DNA from: a virus
DNA length: 36,461 nucleotides
Virus record (IMG/VR): IMGVR_UViG_3300042569_001506
Location: 1-36,461 of that record
Reading direction: 5' to 3' (one strand)
Part shown: one piece after another, positions 14,294-24,261 of the stretch
Numbering within the stretch: the first letter of the stretch is position 1
Layout: each line of letters opens with the position of its first letter
Notes under the pieces: model-generated
What the model was told of the DNA's origin: nothing
Database searches by the model: none
Seen by the model: only the letters and a program-made list of their open reading frames with translations
Made by a program: the position numbers and the translations under genes

Positions 14294-15959
14294 AAGCCAA
14301 AGTTACAAGTTCTGAATTTGTTTTGCTCATATTACTTTCAACTTCTAGTAATTCACTTAACCACTTATATCCGTTCATGTGAAATTCAAAAGCATTATTA
14401 TCTAATCTTTGCATAGCCTGTAGTGTAGATAAATCTTGTAATGAATAATCATAGTAAATATCATTCTCGATAAGTATTTCTAATATTCTTTTTTCATTAC
14501 CATCATACTCCATTTCTATATATTCTAATGATAATGGTTTTGCAAGGCTTTTATTAACTGCATTTAATTCAGTTATTTCTTTTACTACACTTTCTTTGTT
14601 TCGTATTTCATAACGTATAGGCTCAATTACTCTTACTTCGGTATCATCAAATTTATACTTAGATATACATTTAACACTAAACTCTAATAAGCTAAATAAA
14701 TTATTACCTATTACAGAAATAAAATCACGTTTTTGTTCTCTATCAATTTCTTTTGCAACTCCACTTTGATTATCAAATGATTGATAAATAGATATTGACT
14801 GCTCTGCTTTATCCATCATTTCATACCAATACTCTTTATTTATAGCTATTGCATCCATTGGTGGTGAATAGTATCTTATTGTTGGTATATCGGTTGCAAC
14901 TTCCCCATTGATAGGATTTGGTGGTGATTTTAATATCTCACTATAAGGGGATAAAGCTATCTCAACTCCTAACCCATTGCAATTAGGACATCTTATGTCT
15001 TTGCAATCGTTATTATTACAATTTGGCTCTGGTATTTCTTTTCTACCTTTACAAGTATTACAAACGGTTGCTAATCTTTCTGTAACTGGGAAACCATATC
15101 TAACTTTAACTGCATCTGTTTCACTTGATGCAATTATAGCTTTATTTGCCCATGAATTATATGCTGTAAAGTAAGTATCAAATAATCTATATTCTTTATT
15201 TACTTTTTTATTTTTTTCTTTTACTTCTGCACTTTTAATAGTGTCTAATCCACCTAAAACTCTAAATGGTATAAATCCAAAATTGTGATTATAGTATGGT
15301 CTTAACTCATAGATTAATTCATTTTTATCATTGAATTTTGTAGGGTGGTATATCCAAATATCTGTATCGTTTACTATTTTGTAAACTATACATTCTACTT
15401 CATCTACATAAGTTGTTTTATAATTATAGACTAAGATATTTTCATCTATGTATCGAATATTTTTGCTTGGTATATATTTGATTTCAATATCTACTTCTTC
15501 AGTTTTAAGTCTATTATTAGGGATGTCATTTTTATCTGTTGGGTGTTCAGCTTCAACAAATATTACTGCGTTTGGGTCTTCCGTATTTAATTGCAAAAAT
15601 GACTTGAATATCAAATCATAAATATTTAATTTATTGATTGATACAACGCTTTCAAATTTCTTTTCTTTTAGATATTCTTTGATGTTATCGCTACAAATTA
15701 ACTTATAATCACTTTGTTTAATTAAGTGATAAGTTGAATTTAAAGCCTTTAAAATAGGGTCTTTTGTAATAGGAAAATAAGTATCAACTCGATACTTAAT
15801 TATTTCTTTTGGCTCGTTTGGTCTATTGATTTCTAGTAGTTCTTTTGGTTGCTCACCTCTAGTGTGAACTATCATACTATTATAGATAGAAACCCACAAC
15901 TTTCTCAATTGTGGGTCTATTTCTAAATTTGTATATTTTAATAGTTCCTCAACTAGCAT
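14256..15959 (-). CDS. Portal protein with a zinc-finger-like insertion
   Basis: 567 aa. The N-terminal clip/wing region includes RGEQPKELLEINRPNEPKEI and KYRVDTYFPITKDPIL; the C-terminal stem region includes DKAEQSISIYQSFDNQSGVA and EIDREQKRDFISVIG. Size, content and the following gp7-like gene support a portal, the 12-mer through which DNA enters the head. Residues ~300-330 hold CNTCKG, CNNNDCKDIRC and CPNCNG, a DnaJ-type Cys cluster probably binding zinc, which is unusual for portals. It ends one base after the start of the previous tail gene region and overlaps the morphogenesis gene. Confidence 0.78.
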   Translation of the reverse strand: MLVEELLKYTNLEIDPQLRKLWVSIYNSMIVHTRGEQPKELLEINRPNEPKEIIKYRVDTYFPITKDPILKALNSTYHLIKQSDYKLICSDNIKEYLKEKKFESVVSINKLNIYDLIFKSFLQLNTEDPNAVIFVEAEHPTDKNDIPNNRLKTEEVDIEIKYIPSKNIRYIDENILVYNYKTTYVDEVECIVYKIVNDTDIWIYHPTKFNDKNELIYELRPYYNHNFGFIPFRVLGGLDTIKSAEVKEKNKKVNKEYRLFDTYFTAYNSWANKAIIASSETDAVKVRYGFPVTERLATVCNTCKGRKEIPEPNCNNNDCKDIRCPNCNGLGVEIALSPYSEILKSPPNPINGEVATDIPTIRYYSPPMDAIAINKEYWYEMMDKAEQSISIYQSFDNQSGVAKEIDREQKRDFISVIGNNLFSLLEFSVKCISKYKFDDTEVRVIEPIRYEIRNKESVVKEITELNAVNKSLAKPLSLEYIEMEYDGNEKRILEILIENDIYYDYSLQDLSTLQAMQRLDNNAFEFHMNGYKWLSELLEVESNMSKTNSELVTLAYEKIIPREPTRI

Positions 15960-15960
15960 A

Positions 15961-16563
15961 TTAAGATACTACTGTGTCAAATAATGCTGAATCCATACCT
16001 GCTACATAACGTCCTATTATTACAGGTTCATCATAAACAAATGTAAAAGCAAGTTTATATGTTTGTAGTTCTTTGATTGCATCTGTTGTAATATCTAAAC
16101 CACCACTTACTACCATTTGCAAACCACTTTGAATAGTAGCTGACCCTGTTGTATAGTGATTGTTATAGTATATCAAACCGTTACAATCTACATAAAACCA
16201 TCTATATCCTAATGGATTTTTTAATATTTTATTGTAGTATGCAAAATCTGTATTTAATGTCTTATCTACAAATGAACTTTCAAAAGTAGCAGTATGTGTC
16301 CATACACCTATTGGCATATCTGGAAGACATGAAGCTAATTTTTTATTCTCACTTGACGGAACTGGTTTTGCACCAATACCTATAGGCAACATTTGGATTA
16401 TTCCATTTGATACAGCAGTAGTAACATCTGCAACATCTGTTAAATCTATATTTTCGTTACATGGAAAAAATCCATAACTTTTTATACCTGCACTTCTAGT
16501 TTCATTTTTACATGAAGTAAATGGAGTTGGCATATCTGGAGCGCACAATGAATTACAAATCAT
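15961..16563 (-). CDS. Major tail (tube) protein candidate
   Basis: 200 aa, beta-rich with few charges: a Cys-rich N-terminus (MICNSLCAPDMPTPFTSCKN), then KSYGFFPCNENIDLTDVADV. A central domain contains WFYVDCNGLIYYNNHYTTGS; the C-terminal beta segment has KLAFTFVYDEPVIIGRYVAG. Composition and length fit a tail tube protein, and it lies between tail and portal genes, but no family motif is decisive; a capsid decoration protein is an alternative. The gap to the portal gene is one base. Confidence 0.45.
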   Translation of the reverse strand: MICNSLCAPDMPTPFTSCKNETRSAGIKSYGFFPCNENIDLTDVADVTTAVSNGIIQMLPIGIGAKPVPSSENKKLASCLPDMPIGVWTHTATFESSFVDKTLNTDFAYYNKILKNPLGYRWFYVDCNGLIYYNNHYTTGSATIQSGLQMVVSGGLDITTDAIKELQTYKLAFTFVYDEPVIIGRYVAGMDSALFDTVVS

Positions 16564-16804
16564 CTTTTTTCTTTTTTTTAGTGTTAATTAATGGCTCGTC
16601 TGTTTTGTTTATAGTATCTTCAGGCGTTTCATAATCGCCATTTAATTTTTCTTTTAGTTCATCTTCCAATTCTGTAACTAATTTCTTAGTATCTACAAGC
16701 CTTGTATAGTTAGGGAATGTTTGACCTAAACTAACCATTTTATTATACTGCTTTTCGTTCATGTTGTGAACTTTACCAGTAATATTATGCTTTAATTGTA
16801 CCAT
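16553..16804 (-). CDS. Hypothetical late protein, 83 aa
   Basis: 83 aa: MVQLKHNITGKVHNMNEKQY, a short motif PNYTRLVD, an acidic-basic helix (KKLVTELEDELKEKL) and a KKKKKDDL tail. It overlaps the following 200-aa gene by 11 bp. Start chosen just downstream of a late-type promoter whose -7 box ends six bases before the ATG. Layout resembles small KxxN...KKK proteins that precede virion genes; function unknown. Confidence 0.55.
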   Translation of the reverse strand: MVQLKHNITGKVHNMNEKQYNKMVSLGQTFPNYTRLVDTKKLVTELEDELKEKLNGDYETPEDTINKTDEPLINTKKKKKDDL

Positions 16805-16809
16805 ACTTT

Positions 16810-16840
16810 TAAATATAATATTTATTTTTATAAATGCAAA
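16810..16840 (-). promoter_or_regulatory. Late-type promoter
   Basis: On the - strand: TTTGCAT (TTTG at 16840-16837), 19 nt, TATATTTA (16817-16810), then AAAGT and ATGG. It is almost the same arrangement as the promoter before the tape measure, including the start-codon context. Confidence 0.65.
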
Positions 16841-16861
16841 TAATATTTAAAATAAATTTGA

Positions 16862-17731
16862 TTAACAATTTTTATTAATAATCTCGCAACTTTTTTCAAG
16901 TTTAACAATCGGAAACCAAAGCGAACCCTTTTCATTGCCCTTTTCAAATCCACTCTTAACTTGTAGTGTATAAATTCTACCATTTGGAGCTGTAATAGTC
17001 AAGTTTTTACCAGCTAAAACTGCCTTAATTCTATCAACTTGCCACTCCGGAATACCCCATATTCTCAACTCATATTGGTCTATTGTTTTACTTTTAGTGT
17101 GAACTATTCTACTTGATAGACTTGTATTTACTTCATCATAAGTATTTTCTTCTGCTACTCCTTTACGTTCAATAACTGCCTTTAATCTCATACAATTAGA
17201 ATAAACAACCCCGGGAAGTGTACTTGCATTGTGAATTACTGAAAAATTATATATAGTTCCATTACAATCTTTTTTAGTGTAATCACTACAGAATAGTAAT
17301 GTTGGTTCATTACATTGTACTTTACAAAATCCACCACTCATATAAGTTGTATTTTTATAAGTTACTTGCACCTTGAAACAATCTACACCTGCCAAAGTGC
17401 TATATGTACTCATATCAAATTCTAAATTGGTAAAAGCTCCAAACTCTGTTAGTAATGAAGTTGCATCGAATAATGGGACGTTTGCAATAAATACTTCATC
17501 AAGTGTGTATAAATCTACACTATCAACAACATCATAGCTTTCTAATGGTATTTGAAATATAAATTTATCACCATCAATAAATGGTTGGCAATAACAAGCA
17601 CCACACTCGTCTTCTTCATTAAACCCTAATAGTCTGGCACAATCACCAAAGATTAATTGTAGTCTTTCAGTTCTTGAATCATTACTTGTTTCCGTTCCTA
17701 CTAAACATAAAGGATATGTATGTATTATCAT
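16862..17731 (-). CDS. Tail protein, 289 aa
   Basis: 289 aa. Cys-rich N-terminal half (ECGACYCQPF, FCKVQCNEP, FCSDYTKKDCNG); C-terminal half has RLKAVIERKGVAEENTYDE, QYELRIWGIPEWQVDRIKAV and an immunoglobulin-like AGKNLTITAPNGRIYTLQV. It is one base from the 580-aa gene and last in the tail run before the 57-bp promoter gap. I infer a baseplate or tail-tip component; family not recognised. Confidence 0.55.
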   Translation of the reverse strand: MIIHTYPLCLVGTETSNDSRTERLQLIFGDCARLLGFNEEDECGACYCQPFIDGDKFIFQIPLESYDVVDSVDLYTLDEVFIANVPLFDATSLLTEFGAFTNLEFDMSTYSTLAGVDCFKVQVTYKNTTYMSGGFCKVQCNEPTLLFCSDYTKKDCNGTIYNFSVIHNASTLPGVVYSNCMRLKAVIERKGVAEENTYDEVNTSLSSRIVHTKSKTIDQYELRIWGIPEWQVDRIKAVLAGKNLTITAPNGRIYTLQVKSGFEKGNEKGSLWFPIVKLEKSCEIINKNC

Positions 17732-17732
17732 C

Positions 17733-19475
17733 TTATACTTTTTTAATTATTACTTCTAAACTCCATGATAAAGTCTTATCTAAACTACTTGTATCTAAGT
17801 AGAACACTGCACAATCAGAACCTGCAAATGTAGCAGGAACTCCTACAAAATAACTATTTGTTAATTGTGGCATAACTGCACTGCTATAAGGGTCGTATTC
17901 AAAATTATTAACACCTTGTTTTAAGACTGGTATTATATTAAACTCATCTGTATCTAGTTTGCAAATTTTTACTTTAAAATAATCTAAACAAGTTGAATTT
18001 AAACTTACTATATTGTCAATTATTGAAGTTATTACACCGCCTGTATCTGGATTAATTAATTGGATACTATGAATTTTTGGAACTGCTAAAGCCATATCAT
18101 AATTTAATATATGATTTAACGAACTACATTGTATTGTTTCAGTATGAGTAGTTGAATAAATTATATCAAGTTCAAACTCTGCTAATATGTACTCCCCTAA
18201 CCATTCATTTCGCATTGTAAATAAGAATTGATACCATGAAGTCGTTGTGTTTACAGTCATTGAACCTGTGCCAAATACTGGTACTGCCGTCCACGTTCCC
18301 AAACTATAAACTGCTATTGATTCATGCACTACTACACCTGTACTTTGAATACTTAATTTTAATCTTGCTACTTTGTCATAATTTTCATATCCTAAAGGAA
18401 AACAATCTGGAGTTAATACATCTATCTTATTAAAATCTGTTCTACTTACCCTAAACCCATATAAAACCCTTTCACTCATTGTAGATTCTAAACAAGCACC
18501 TATATAAGGATTATTGTAATCACCATATCTAGGTTCAATAGTTGGATAACATCCATATATTACTTCTGATGCATTCAATTTTGCACTATAAACAAGCGAA
18601 CCTGCATCATCATAAACTATTGCTAATATATCTTTTGTAGATGGAGTTAATGCAGTTAAATCAGCTTTTAATGTGTAACTACTGCCTACATTTGACATTG
18701 TGGCAATCTGTGAATCTTCAATTATCGAATCATTAAAACTTCCTGTACTTTCACCATTTTTGTTTATTAACATTATTTTTGCACTACTCGGAGTTGTAGC
18801 TCCACTATCAAATTCTATAGTAGTTGTAACTGGTGTATTAATTATTAATTGTTGAGGTGTAGTTAAAGTCCATCCATCTGTAACAAATGTAGTTGATTCG
18901 TTTTCATAAAATCTAGCATAGGCAATATCATAATCTAAATACCTTTCATTTGCATTTGTGTTTATTCCGTCAATACTAAGAAACTTAGTAAAATACTTAG
19001 TACTATCATATACGCTTGTTTGATTGTTATTATTAGCACTTGTAGATTTATTTTGCAACCAATTACTAAAACTATTAGCACCATTTTGACCTATGAAAGT
19101 ATTTGTATCATCTGTTATATAAAACTTATGCCTAATTGTGAAAGTATTTAAACTATCTTTTGTAAAATAGACTTCATAATTTTTACCTTGATAGTAATTG
19201 CTATCTTGCGAACTTCCATCAACTTCTAAGCTCATAGGATATTCAACTCCTGTAGTTAGGTTTGTAGTGGATATTTTCCAACTATTATCTGTTGTAGGCT
19301 CTATTGGTACATCTAAAGCAAATGCACTATTATATTTGACTATAACATTATCTAAACAAGTGTCACAACCATATTGTGCTTCCATTTGCTTAAACTCACC
19401 TATTGCACAAATTAAATCGGTACTTGAAGTTAATCCGCTTATATCATCAGTATATGCTATGCTTATTCTTTTCAT
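17733..19475 (-). CDS. Tail/baseplate protein, 580 aa
   Basis: 580 aa, beta-rich and poor in charge, with a CDTCLD cluster near residue 40 and many Asn/Thr/Tyr residues. The middle contains TPQQLIINTPVTTTIEFDSG, an immunoglobulin-like strand pattern common in virion proteins. Start and stop abut neighbours (1-nt overlap with the 555-aa gene, one base from the 289-aa gene), so it belongs to the tail-tip set downstream of the tape measure. No family recognised. Confidence 0.58.
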   Translation of the reverse strand: MKRISIAYTDDISGLTSSTDLICAIGEFKQMEAQYGCDTCLDNVIVKYNSAFALDVPIEPTTDNSWKISTTNLTTGVEYPMSLEVDGSSQDSNYYQGKNYEVYFTKDSLNTFTIRHKFYITDDTNTFIGQNGANSFSNWLQNKSTSANNNNQTSVYDSTKYFTKFLSIDGINTNANERYLDYDIAYARFYENESTTFVTDGWTLTTPQQLIINTPVTTTIEFDSGATTPSSAKIMLINKNGESTGSFNDSIIEDSQIATMSNVGSSYTLKADLTALTPSTKDILAIVYDDAGSLVYSAKLNASEVIYGCYPTIEPRYGDYNNPYIGACLESTMSERVLYGFRVSRTDFNKIDVLTPDCFPLGYENYDKVARLKLSIQSTGVVVHESIAVYSLGTWTAVPVFGTGSMTVNTTTSWYQFLFTMRNEWLGEYILAEFELDIIYSTTHTETIQCSSLNHILNYDMALAVPKIHSIQLINPDTGGVITSIIDNIVSLNSTCLDYFKVKICKLDTDEFNIIPVLKQGVNNFEYDPYSSAVMPQLTNSYFVGVPATFAGSDCAVFYLDTSSLDKTLSWSLEVIIKKV

Positions 19476-21142
19476 TATATTATTCCTGTTATTCTAGCTG
19501 TTCTATCTTTAAAATTAAATTCTATACTTTCTATTATTGCTTTGGTTGGAGTTCCAAATACATTAATCATTATTGCACTATCATTTTGATATGATAAATA
19601 TTCAGCACAACTAAAATCAATAGTTAGTGAGTATTTTAACCATTTTCTTTGATACTTACCATAAACTCCTCTGTGGTTTGGTAAATTTCTAGGATTCTCT
19701 ATGAAGTGGAAATTATCATATAAATTGCAGTCCTCATAGTTTGATAATCCGTTACCGCTATATATTGATATATTTGCCCATAGATTATCTTTTCCTACAT
19801 CTGTGACTGCTTGTCTATAATTGCCATTAAACCACATTGCACTATTAGCTTTGTGAACTGCACTAGCATATATACTACTATCATATTGCCCTAAATTTAT
19901 TGGATTAAATTCATTACTAAAATTAATAGTATTATATCCTGCAATACATATACTTGGTGGAGCTATTACACTTTTACCTTTTAATGCTAAGCAATCATAT
20001 AGATTATTACTAGTTGTATAATCCGAATGTCCAAATAAAGGCATCCAACCAAAAGAACAATAAGCTCCATATTCATCTTTTTGAATTGGATTGATTGGAT
20101 TATTCCATTCTACAATATCATTGTATAATTCTTTAAATGTAGCAGTATTTAAATCATCTTCACCTGCTGACAACATTTGCCATTGCATATTTGCATAAGC
20201 AAACATATTTCTATTATCTATTTCAAAACATAATTGATAATCTGTACAATCTTTCCATATTACAGAATTATAATAAAAATAATCTTTTCTTTCAAATATA
20301 AATTGAACTACACCGCCTACACTTTTTAATAAATAATCTGCATTGAAAATAGGTTTTAATTGTTCTAAAAATTGCTTTGTAGTTTTTACATATCTATGTT
20401 CTAACCTTATTTTATTTCCTATTTCAGCTTCCTTTAATGGTTTTGATACATCATTATTTAATAAATAAGCATGATAATAAGGGTTTAAATTACTTTGATA
20501 GCTATGTCCAGCAGGAGTGTAATTGTAGTTATCACCTGTCCATCCATTTAATGAATTTGTACTATTTAATATTCCAGATGCAAATATAAAATTTGGTTGG
20601 TTGGCTATTGTAGCACTTAATAAACCACCTATTCTAGCACCCTCTTGATATTTATATCTAGTGGCTAGAAGTCCTAATTTTATAGGAAAATTTAAAAACT
20701 TTTCACCAATTACCTTATAAGCATCATAATCTAAAACATTATTTAAACTAAAATAAGCATCAGTAACCTCATCATATTCTGTTGCTCTAGCTAATATATA
20801 ACACTCATCTGTACACCATTCTATTTTATCCCTTGTAATTTGTCCTTTGAATATCCATACTCCGCATTCACAATCATAAAAACGAACCCACATATATTGA
20901 GCGTTATTGTCATAGAAATTAGTAAGTAGTAAGTCTTTAGTTCCATTATAAAATTTAATATCGCCACTCATTTTCCTCATTACTTGGTTACCATCTTGAC
21001 GCTCACAATTTAATGTAAGTTTTTCAAGTCCTTCAACATCTTGCTCTGGAACATCAAACCATGTAACTGGCAATGAAGCTAAGTTATAAACTGGCTTTGC
21101 TGTTACTGGTTGTACTGATTGATATGCTAATTGTAACTTCAT
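19475..21142 (-). CDS. Distal tail / tail-associated protein, 555 aa
   Basis: 555 aa, the first gene after the tape measure (no gap), the position of Dit/Tal-type tail-tip proteins. The N-terminal part (EKLTLNCERQDGNQVMRKMS, then FYDCECGVWIFKGQITRDKI) is a beta-barrel-like domain with 'W-F-K-G-x-I' reminiscent of distal tail proteins. The rest is aromatic and Asn-rich, and KYSLTIDFSCAEYLSYQND is near the end. Assignment rests on order and length. Confidence 0.6.
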   Translation of the reverse strand: MKLQLAYQSVQPVTAKPVYNLASLPVTWFDVPEQDVEGLEKLTLNCERQDGNQVMRKMSGDIKFYNGTKDLLLTNFYDNNAQYMWVRFYDCECGVWIFKGQITRDKIEWCTDECYILARATEYDEVTDAYFSLNNVLDYDAYKVIGEKFLNFPIKLGLLATRYKYQEGARIGGLLSATIANQPNFIFASGILNSTNSLNGWTGDNYNYTPAGHSYQSNLNPYYHAYLLNNDVSKPLKEAEIGNKIRLEHRYVKTTKQFLEQLKPIFNADYLLKSVGGVVQFIFERKDYFYYNSVIWKDCTDYQLCFEIDNRNMFAYANMQWQMLSAGEDDLNTATFKELYNDIVEWNNPINPIQKDEYGAYCSFGWMPLFGHSDYTTSNNLYDCLALKGKSVIAPPSICIAGYNTINFSNEFNPINLGQYDSSIYASAVHKANSAMWFNGNYRQAVTDVGKDNLWANISIYSGNGLSNYEDCNLYDNFHFIENPRNLPNHRGVYGKYQRKWLKYSLTIDFSCAEYLSYQNDSAIMINVFGTPTKAIIESIEFNFKDRTARITGII

Positions 21143-24100
21143 TTATCTTTTCCAAGCGTTTTCTTTGTCAATTATTTGTTTCATTCTAAAACTTAAGCCT
21201 CTACTATCTGCATTGAATGAAGCCTGTGGCATCCTATTAGGTAAATCAATTATAGCCTTTTCAACTTGTTTTAGTCTGTCTTCTAATTGCCCGTTTTGAT
21301 TTACAAATGTAGTGGATAATATCGGATTTAATTGCATTGAATCTAATCTTACACTAGCTAATAAATTATCCAAATCAATTTTTTCATTATTAATTTTATC
21401 AAACCATTTTTGATTCTTTAATGAAGTTTCACGATTGAAAATAAACTCATCTCCTTCCATTTCGTACAACTCATTTCTACCTTGCACACCAAACTTAATA
21501 CCGCCTTGCTCATGTGATGCACCTTTCATCATTCCTGTAGGTACTTTACCACCTTTTCTGAATTGTTGGCTAGATACTACTCCAATTTGCACCGCAGTAA
21601 GCGCCGCTAAAAGTCCAGTTAGTACTCCAGCTATTATTGGCCCAGCAGGAGCTTGTGACCCCCATTGCGCCCATATATTAGCTATACCAACCGCATTATT
21701 AATAAGTATTTCAGCTATTGCAATAGCTTTCTTTTTACGTGCTTGTTCACGTCTTAATTCCTCTAACTTAGCTTCTTTTTTTAATTCAGCATCATATAAC
21801 TGTGAATTACCTTTATCCGCTATTTGTTTAGCTTCTGCTACATTTACTTTTTGTTTTTCAATTAGCTTATCTAAATTAGCAATATTTCTATCTATTGAAT
21901 TCGATATTATTTGAGTGAATCCTAAAAATATATCACCAACATATTTTGCTATTTGTCCAGATGCTTTTTTTAATCCATCTTCTAAAGATAATAACGTACT
22001 TTCTTGTTTCTTTATATTGCTTTGTTGTTCTTGTACACTCTTATCATAATCTTGTGTTAATTTATCCCTAGTTCTTTTAGCTTCTTTTATCCTTTCTTCA
22101 TTGCCATCTTTTTCAGCGTCTGCTAATTGCTTATTAGCTTCTTTCATCTTATTATTAAAATCTATTTTTGTAGATTCTAATTGTTTGTATGCAAATTCTA
22201 CAACTAATCTTTGTTCTTGAATAGCTTTTTTAGTTGCATTTAAGTCAAATAAACTTGTAGTTAATCCACCTAAGCCACTAGTTACACCGCTAAAATCTCC
22301 GCCTATACTTGCTGTAGCGCTTAAAAATGCGCTTTTAAGTCTTTCTGTATAATCTAATACATCATCAATATTCACATCTTCTAATCTTAATGGAACGCTT
22401 AAATCAATTTCTTTTAAAGTTAAAGTTTCTTGTAAAAATTCTATTTCTTTTGTAAATACAGCAATTAAATTTAATAACGACCCCGCTCTTTCTTTTTCTT
22501 TTTGCGCTTTTTCTTTTTCTTTTTGCGCTTTTACCTTTTCAGCATTTTCTTTTAATCGTTCTTTATGCTTTTCAGCTAGTTCACGTTCTCTATTTGCATA
22601 GAAAATATCACGCTCATTTTCAGCTTTTAAAATTTCAGTTATCTTTTCAGATTTTTCATTATATAATTTAGCTTCATCATTACTTAATGCTATCTTTTGT
22701 TTGAGTTTTAATTCAATGCCTTCTATATTTCTTAGTTCTTCTTTTTCCTTTTCATCAAGTCCATTTTTAAGAATATTAACGCTTCTATTTACTTGTTTAG
22801 CTTCTAAATTATAAGTGTCTTTGCCCTGTGCTTTTAGTAATAATATTTGTCTATTGTTGAACTCCTGTGATGCCTTTGCAAATTCATTAAGTCTTTTCTG
22901 TGCATTGATTTGTTCTTGTTCTATATAAGCTTTGGTATAAGAATCACTAGTTTGTTTGCCTAAGTCCTTAAATTTATTTACAATACCTTTAAATCCATCC
23001 TTTAATCCACCACTTACAATATTTCCAATGCCTTCAAATGCAGTTGAAAATGCACTGCTTAAACCTGCTATAGTGGATTTTATATTATCAATATTTTTAG
23101 ATAATAATTGTATTGCTTCAATTATTAATGCAATAACTGGAAGTACAACAAATAATACTTTTTTAAAGTTTTGGAAACCCTCTGAATTTTCTTCAACTGC
23201 TTTTTTTAATTTATCATAATTAGCTATTAAAGTAGCTATAGCTATAACTGCTAATCCTATACCTGTCGCCGCTAAAGCTATTCTAAACAACTTCATAGCT
23301 CCTGTACTAGCTCCAACAACAAAAGTATATAATTCTAAAGCATAAGTTTTAGCACTTATTACAAATCCGCTTTCTTTATCTAAAGTATTTTGTATTTGTT
23401 GCAATCCTTGAAGTACTGCCATTGCACCATTAACCTTTAATAATGCTTGTTGTACCTTTTCATTTTCACCACCAAATAAAGCGGATGCACCTTGCAATGA
23501 TGCAAATATGCCAACTCCCAAAGATAAACCTTGCATTGCAGTATCTAAAGCTCTAGTATCACTACCTAATATCTTAGTTTGATTAGCCAAATCACCTGCT
23601 TGGTCTTTCATATCAGCAAGTCTTTGTTTTGCTATAACTAGCTCATCACCTTTTAACTTACCACTATTAATTAATTCGGTAAGCTGTCGCATTTCTTGTT
23701 TGAATGACATGGTTTTTTTAGTCATGTCTTCAGTACGATTGCTTAACTCCTTAACGCTCGAAACTCCTTTGTTGATTGCATCCTCCAATATTTCAAAAGC
23801 CTGTGCATTACTTATTGCACCCTTTTCAACTGCCTTTGCCACTTCACCTGCTACTTTCATAAACTCCTTATCTTTCATTAAGACGTTTTGAAGCTCATTT
23901 GCTAATTCTTTTACTTCCTTAGTGCTTGATGCAATAGATATATCATTGAATTGCTTTTTAGCCTGTGCTAGATTTTTTAAACCATCCGCCCCACCTTTAA
24001 CATTCTTATCAAATTCGGATAATTCTTTTTGAGTTGTGTTAAGTGATACGTTAAGGTCATCAGTAGCCTTGCTAGTGGTCTGCATAACCTTATCAAGATT

Positions 24101-24166
24101 CTTTGCACTTGATACCGCTTCCGATGTATCGAATAAAACTTTTAAAACTACATTCTCATTTGCCAT
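21143..24166 (-). CDS. Tail tape measure protein
   Basis: 1007 aa, the longest gene. The N-terminal ~240 residues are coiled coil; hydrophobic helices follow at ~285-315 (LFRIALAATGIGLAVIAIAT) and ~335-355 (VLFVVLPVIALIIEAIQLL). A long Lys/Glu coiled coil (~425-560 and ~640-720) precedes a C-terminal membrane-like block (~800-860, AGPIIAGVLTGLLAALTAVQ). This is the standard tape-measure layout; length sets the tail length. At about 1.5 A per residue it predicts a tail near 150 nm. Own late promoter at 24172-24202. Confidence 0.93.
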   Translation of the reverse strand: MANENVVLKVLFDTSEAVSSAKNLDKVMQTTSKATDDLNVSLNTTQKELSEFDKNVKGGADGLKNLAQAKKQFNDISIASSTKEVKELANELQNVLMKDKEFMKVAGEVAKAVEKGAISNAQAFEILEDAINKGVSSVKELSNRTEDMTKKTMSFKQEMRQLTELINSGKLKGDELVIAKQRLADMKDQAGDLANQTKILGSDTRALDTAMQGLSLGVGIFASLQGASALFGGENEKVQQALLKVNGAMAVLQGLQQIQNTLDKESGFVISAKTYALELYTFVVGASTGAMKLFRIALAATGIGLAVIAIATLIANYDKLKKAVEENSEGFQNFKKVLFVVLPVIALIIEAIQLLSKNIDNIKSTIAGLSSAFSTAFEGIGNIVSGGLKDGFKGIVNKFKDLGKQTSDSYTKAYIEQEQINAQKRLNEFAKASQEFNNRQILLLKAQGKDTYNLEAKQVNRSVNILKNGLDEKEKEELRNIEGIELKLKQKIALSNDEAKLYNEKSEKITEILKAENERDIFYANRERELAEKHKERLKENAEKVKAQKEKEKAQKEKERAGSLLNLIAVFTKEIEFLQETLTLKEIDLSVPLRLEDVNIDDVLDYTERLKSAFLSATASIGGDFSGVTSGLGGLTTSLFDLNATKKAIQEQRLVVEFAYKQLESTKIDFNNKMKEANKQLADAEKDGNEERIKEAKRTRDKLTQDYDKSVQEQQSNIKKQESTLLSLEDGLKKASGQIAKYVGDIFLGFTQIISNSIDRNIANLDKLIEKQKVNVAEAKQIADKGNSQLYDAELKKEAKLEELRREQARKKKAIAIAEILINNAVGIANIWAQWGSQAPAGPIIAGVLTGLLAALTAVQIGVVSSQQFRKGGKVPTGMMKGASHEQGGIKFGVQGRNELYEMEGDEFIFNRETSLKNQKWFDKINNEKIDLDNLLASVRLDSMQLNPILSTTFVNQNGQLEDRLKQVEKAIIDLPNRMPQASFNADSRGLSFRMKQIIDKENAWKR

Positions 24167-24171
24167 ACTTT

Positions 24172-24202
24172 TAAATATAGTAAATTATTTGATTTATGCA
24201 AA
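24172..24202 (-). promoter_or_regulatory. Late-type promoter for the tape measure and tail genes
   Basis: On the - strand: TTTGCAT (TTTG at 24202-24199), 19 nt, TATATTTA (24179-24172), AAAGT, ATGG. It lies directly behind the terminator 24204-24232, so tail genes get a fresh start after the upstream transcript ends. Confidence 0.7.
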
Positions 24203-24203
24203 T

Positions 24204-24232
24204 AAAAAAGCCACTCAATTAATGAGTGGCAC
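24204..24232 (-). terminator. Rho-independent terminator between HNH and tape measure genes
   Basis: Perfect 8-bp stem GCCACTCA/TGAGTGGC (24210-24217 with 24223-24230), 5-nt loop, followed on the - strand by six T residues. It separates the terminase/HNH transcript from the tail transcript. Confidence 0.85.
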
Positions 24233-24261
24233 AACCTTATTAAAAACTATCTAATTAAACT

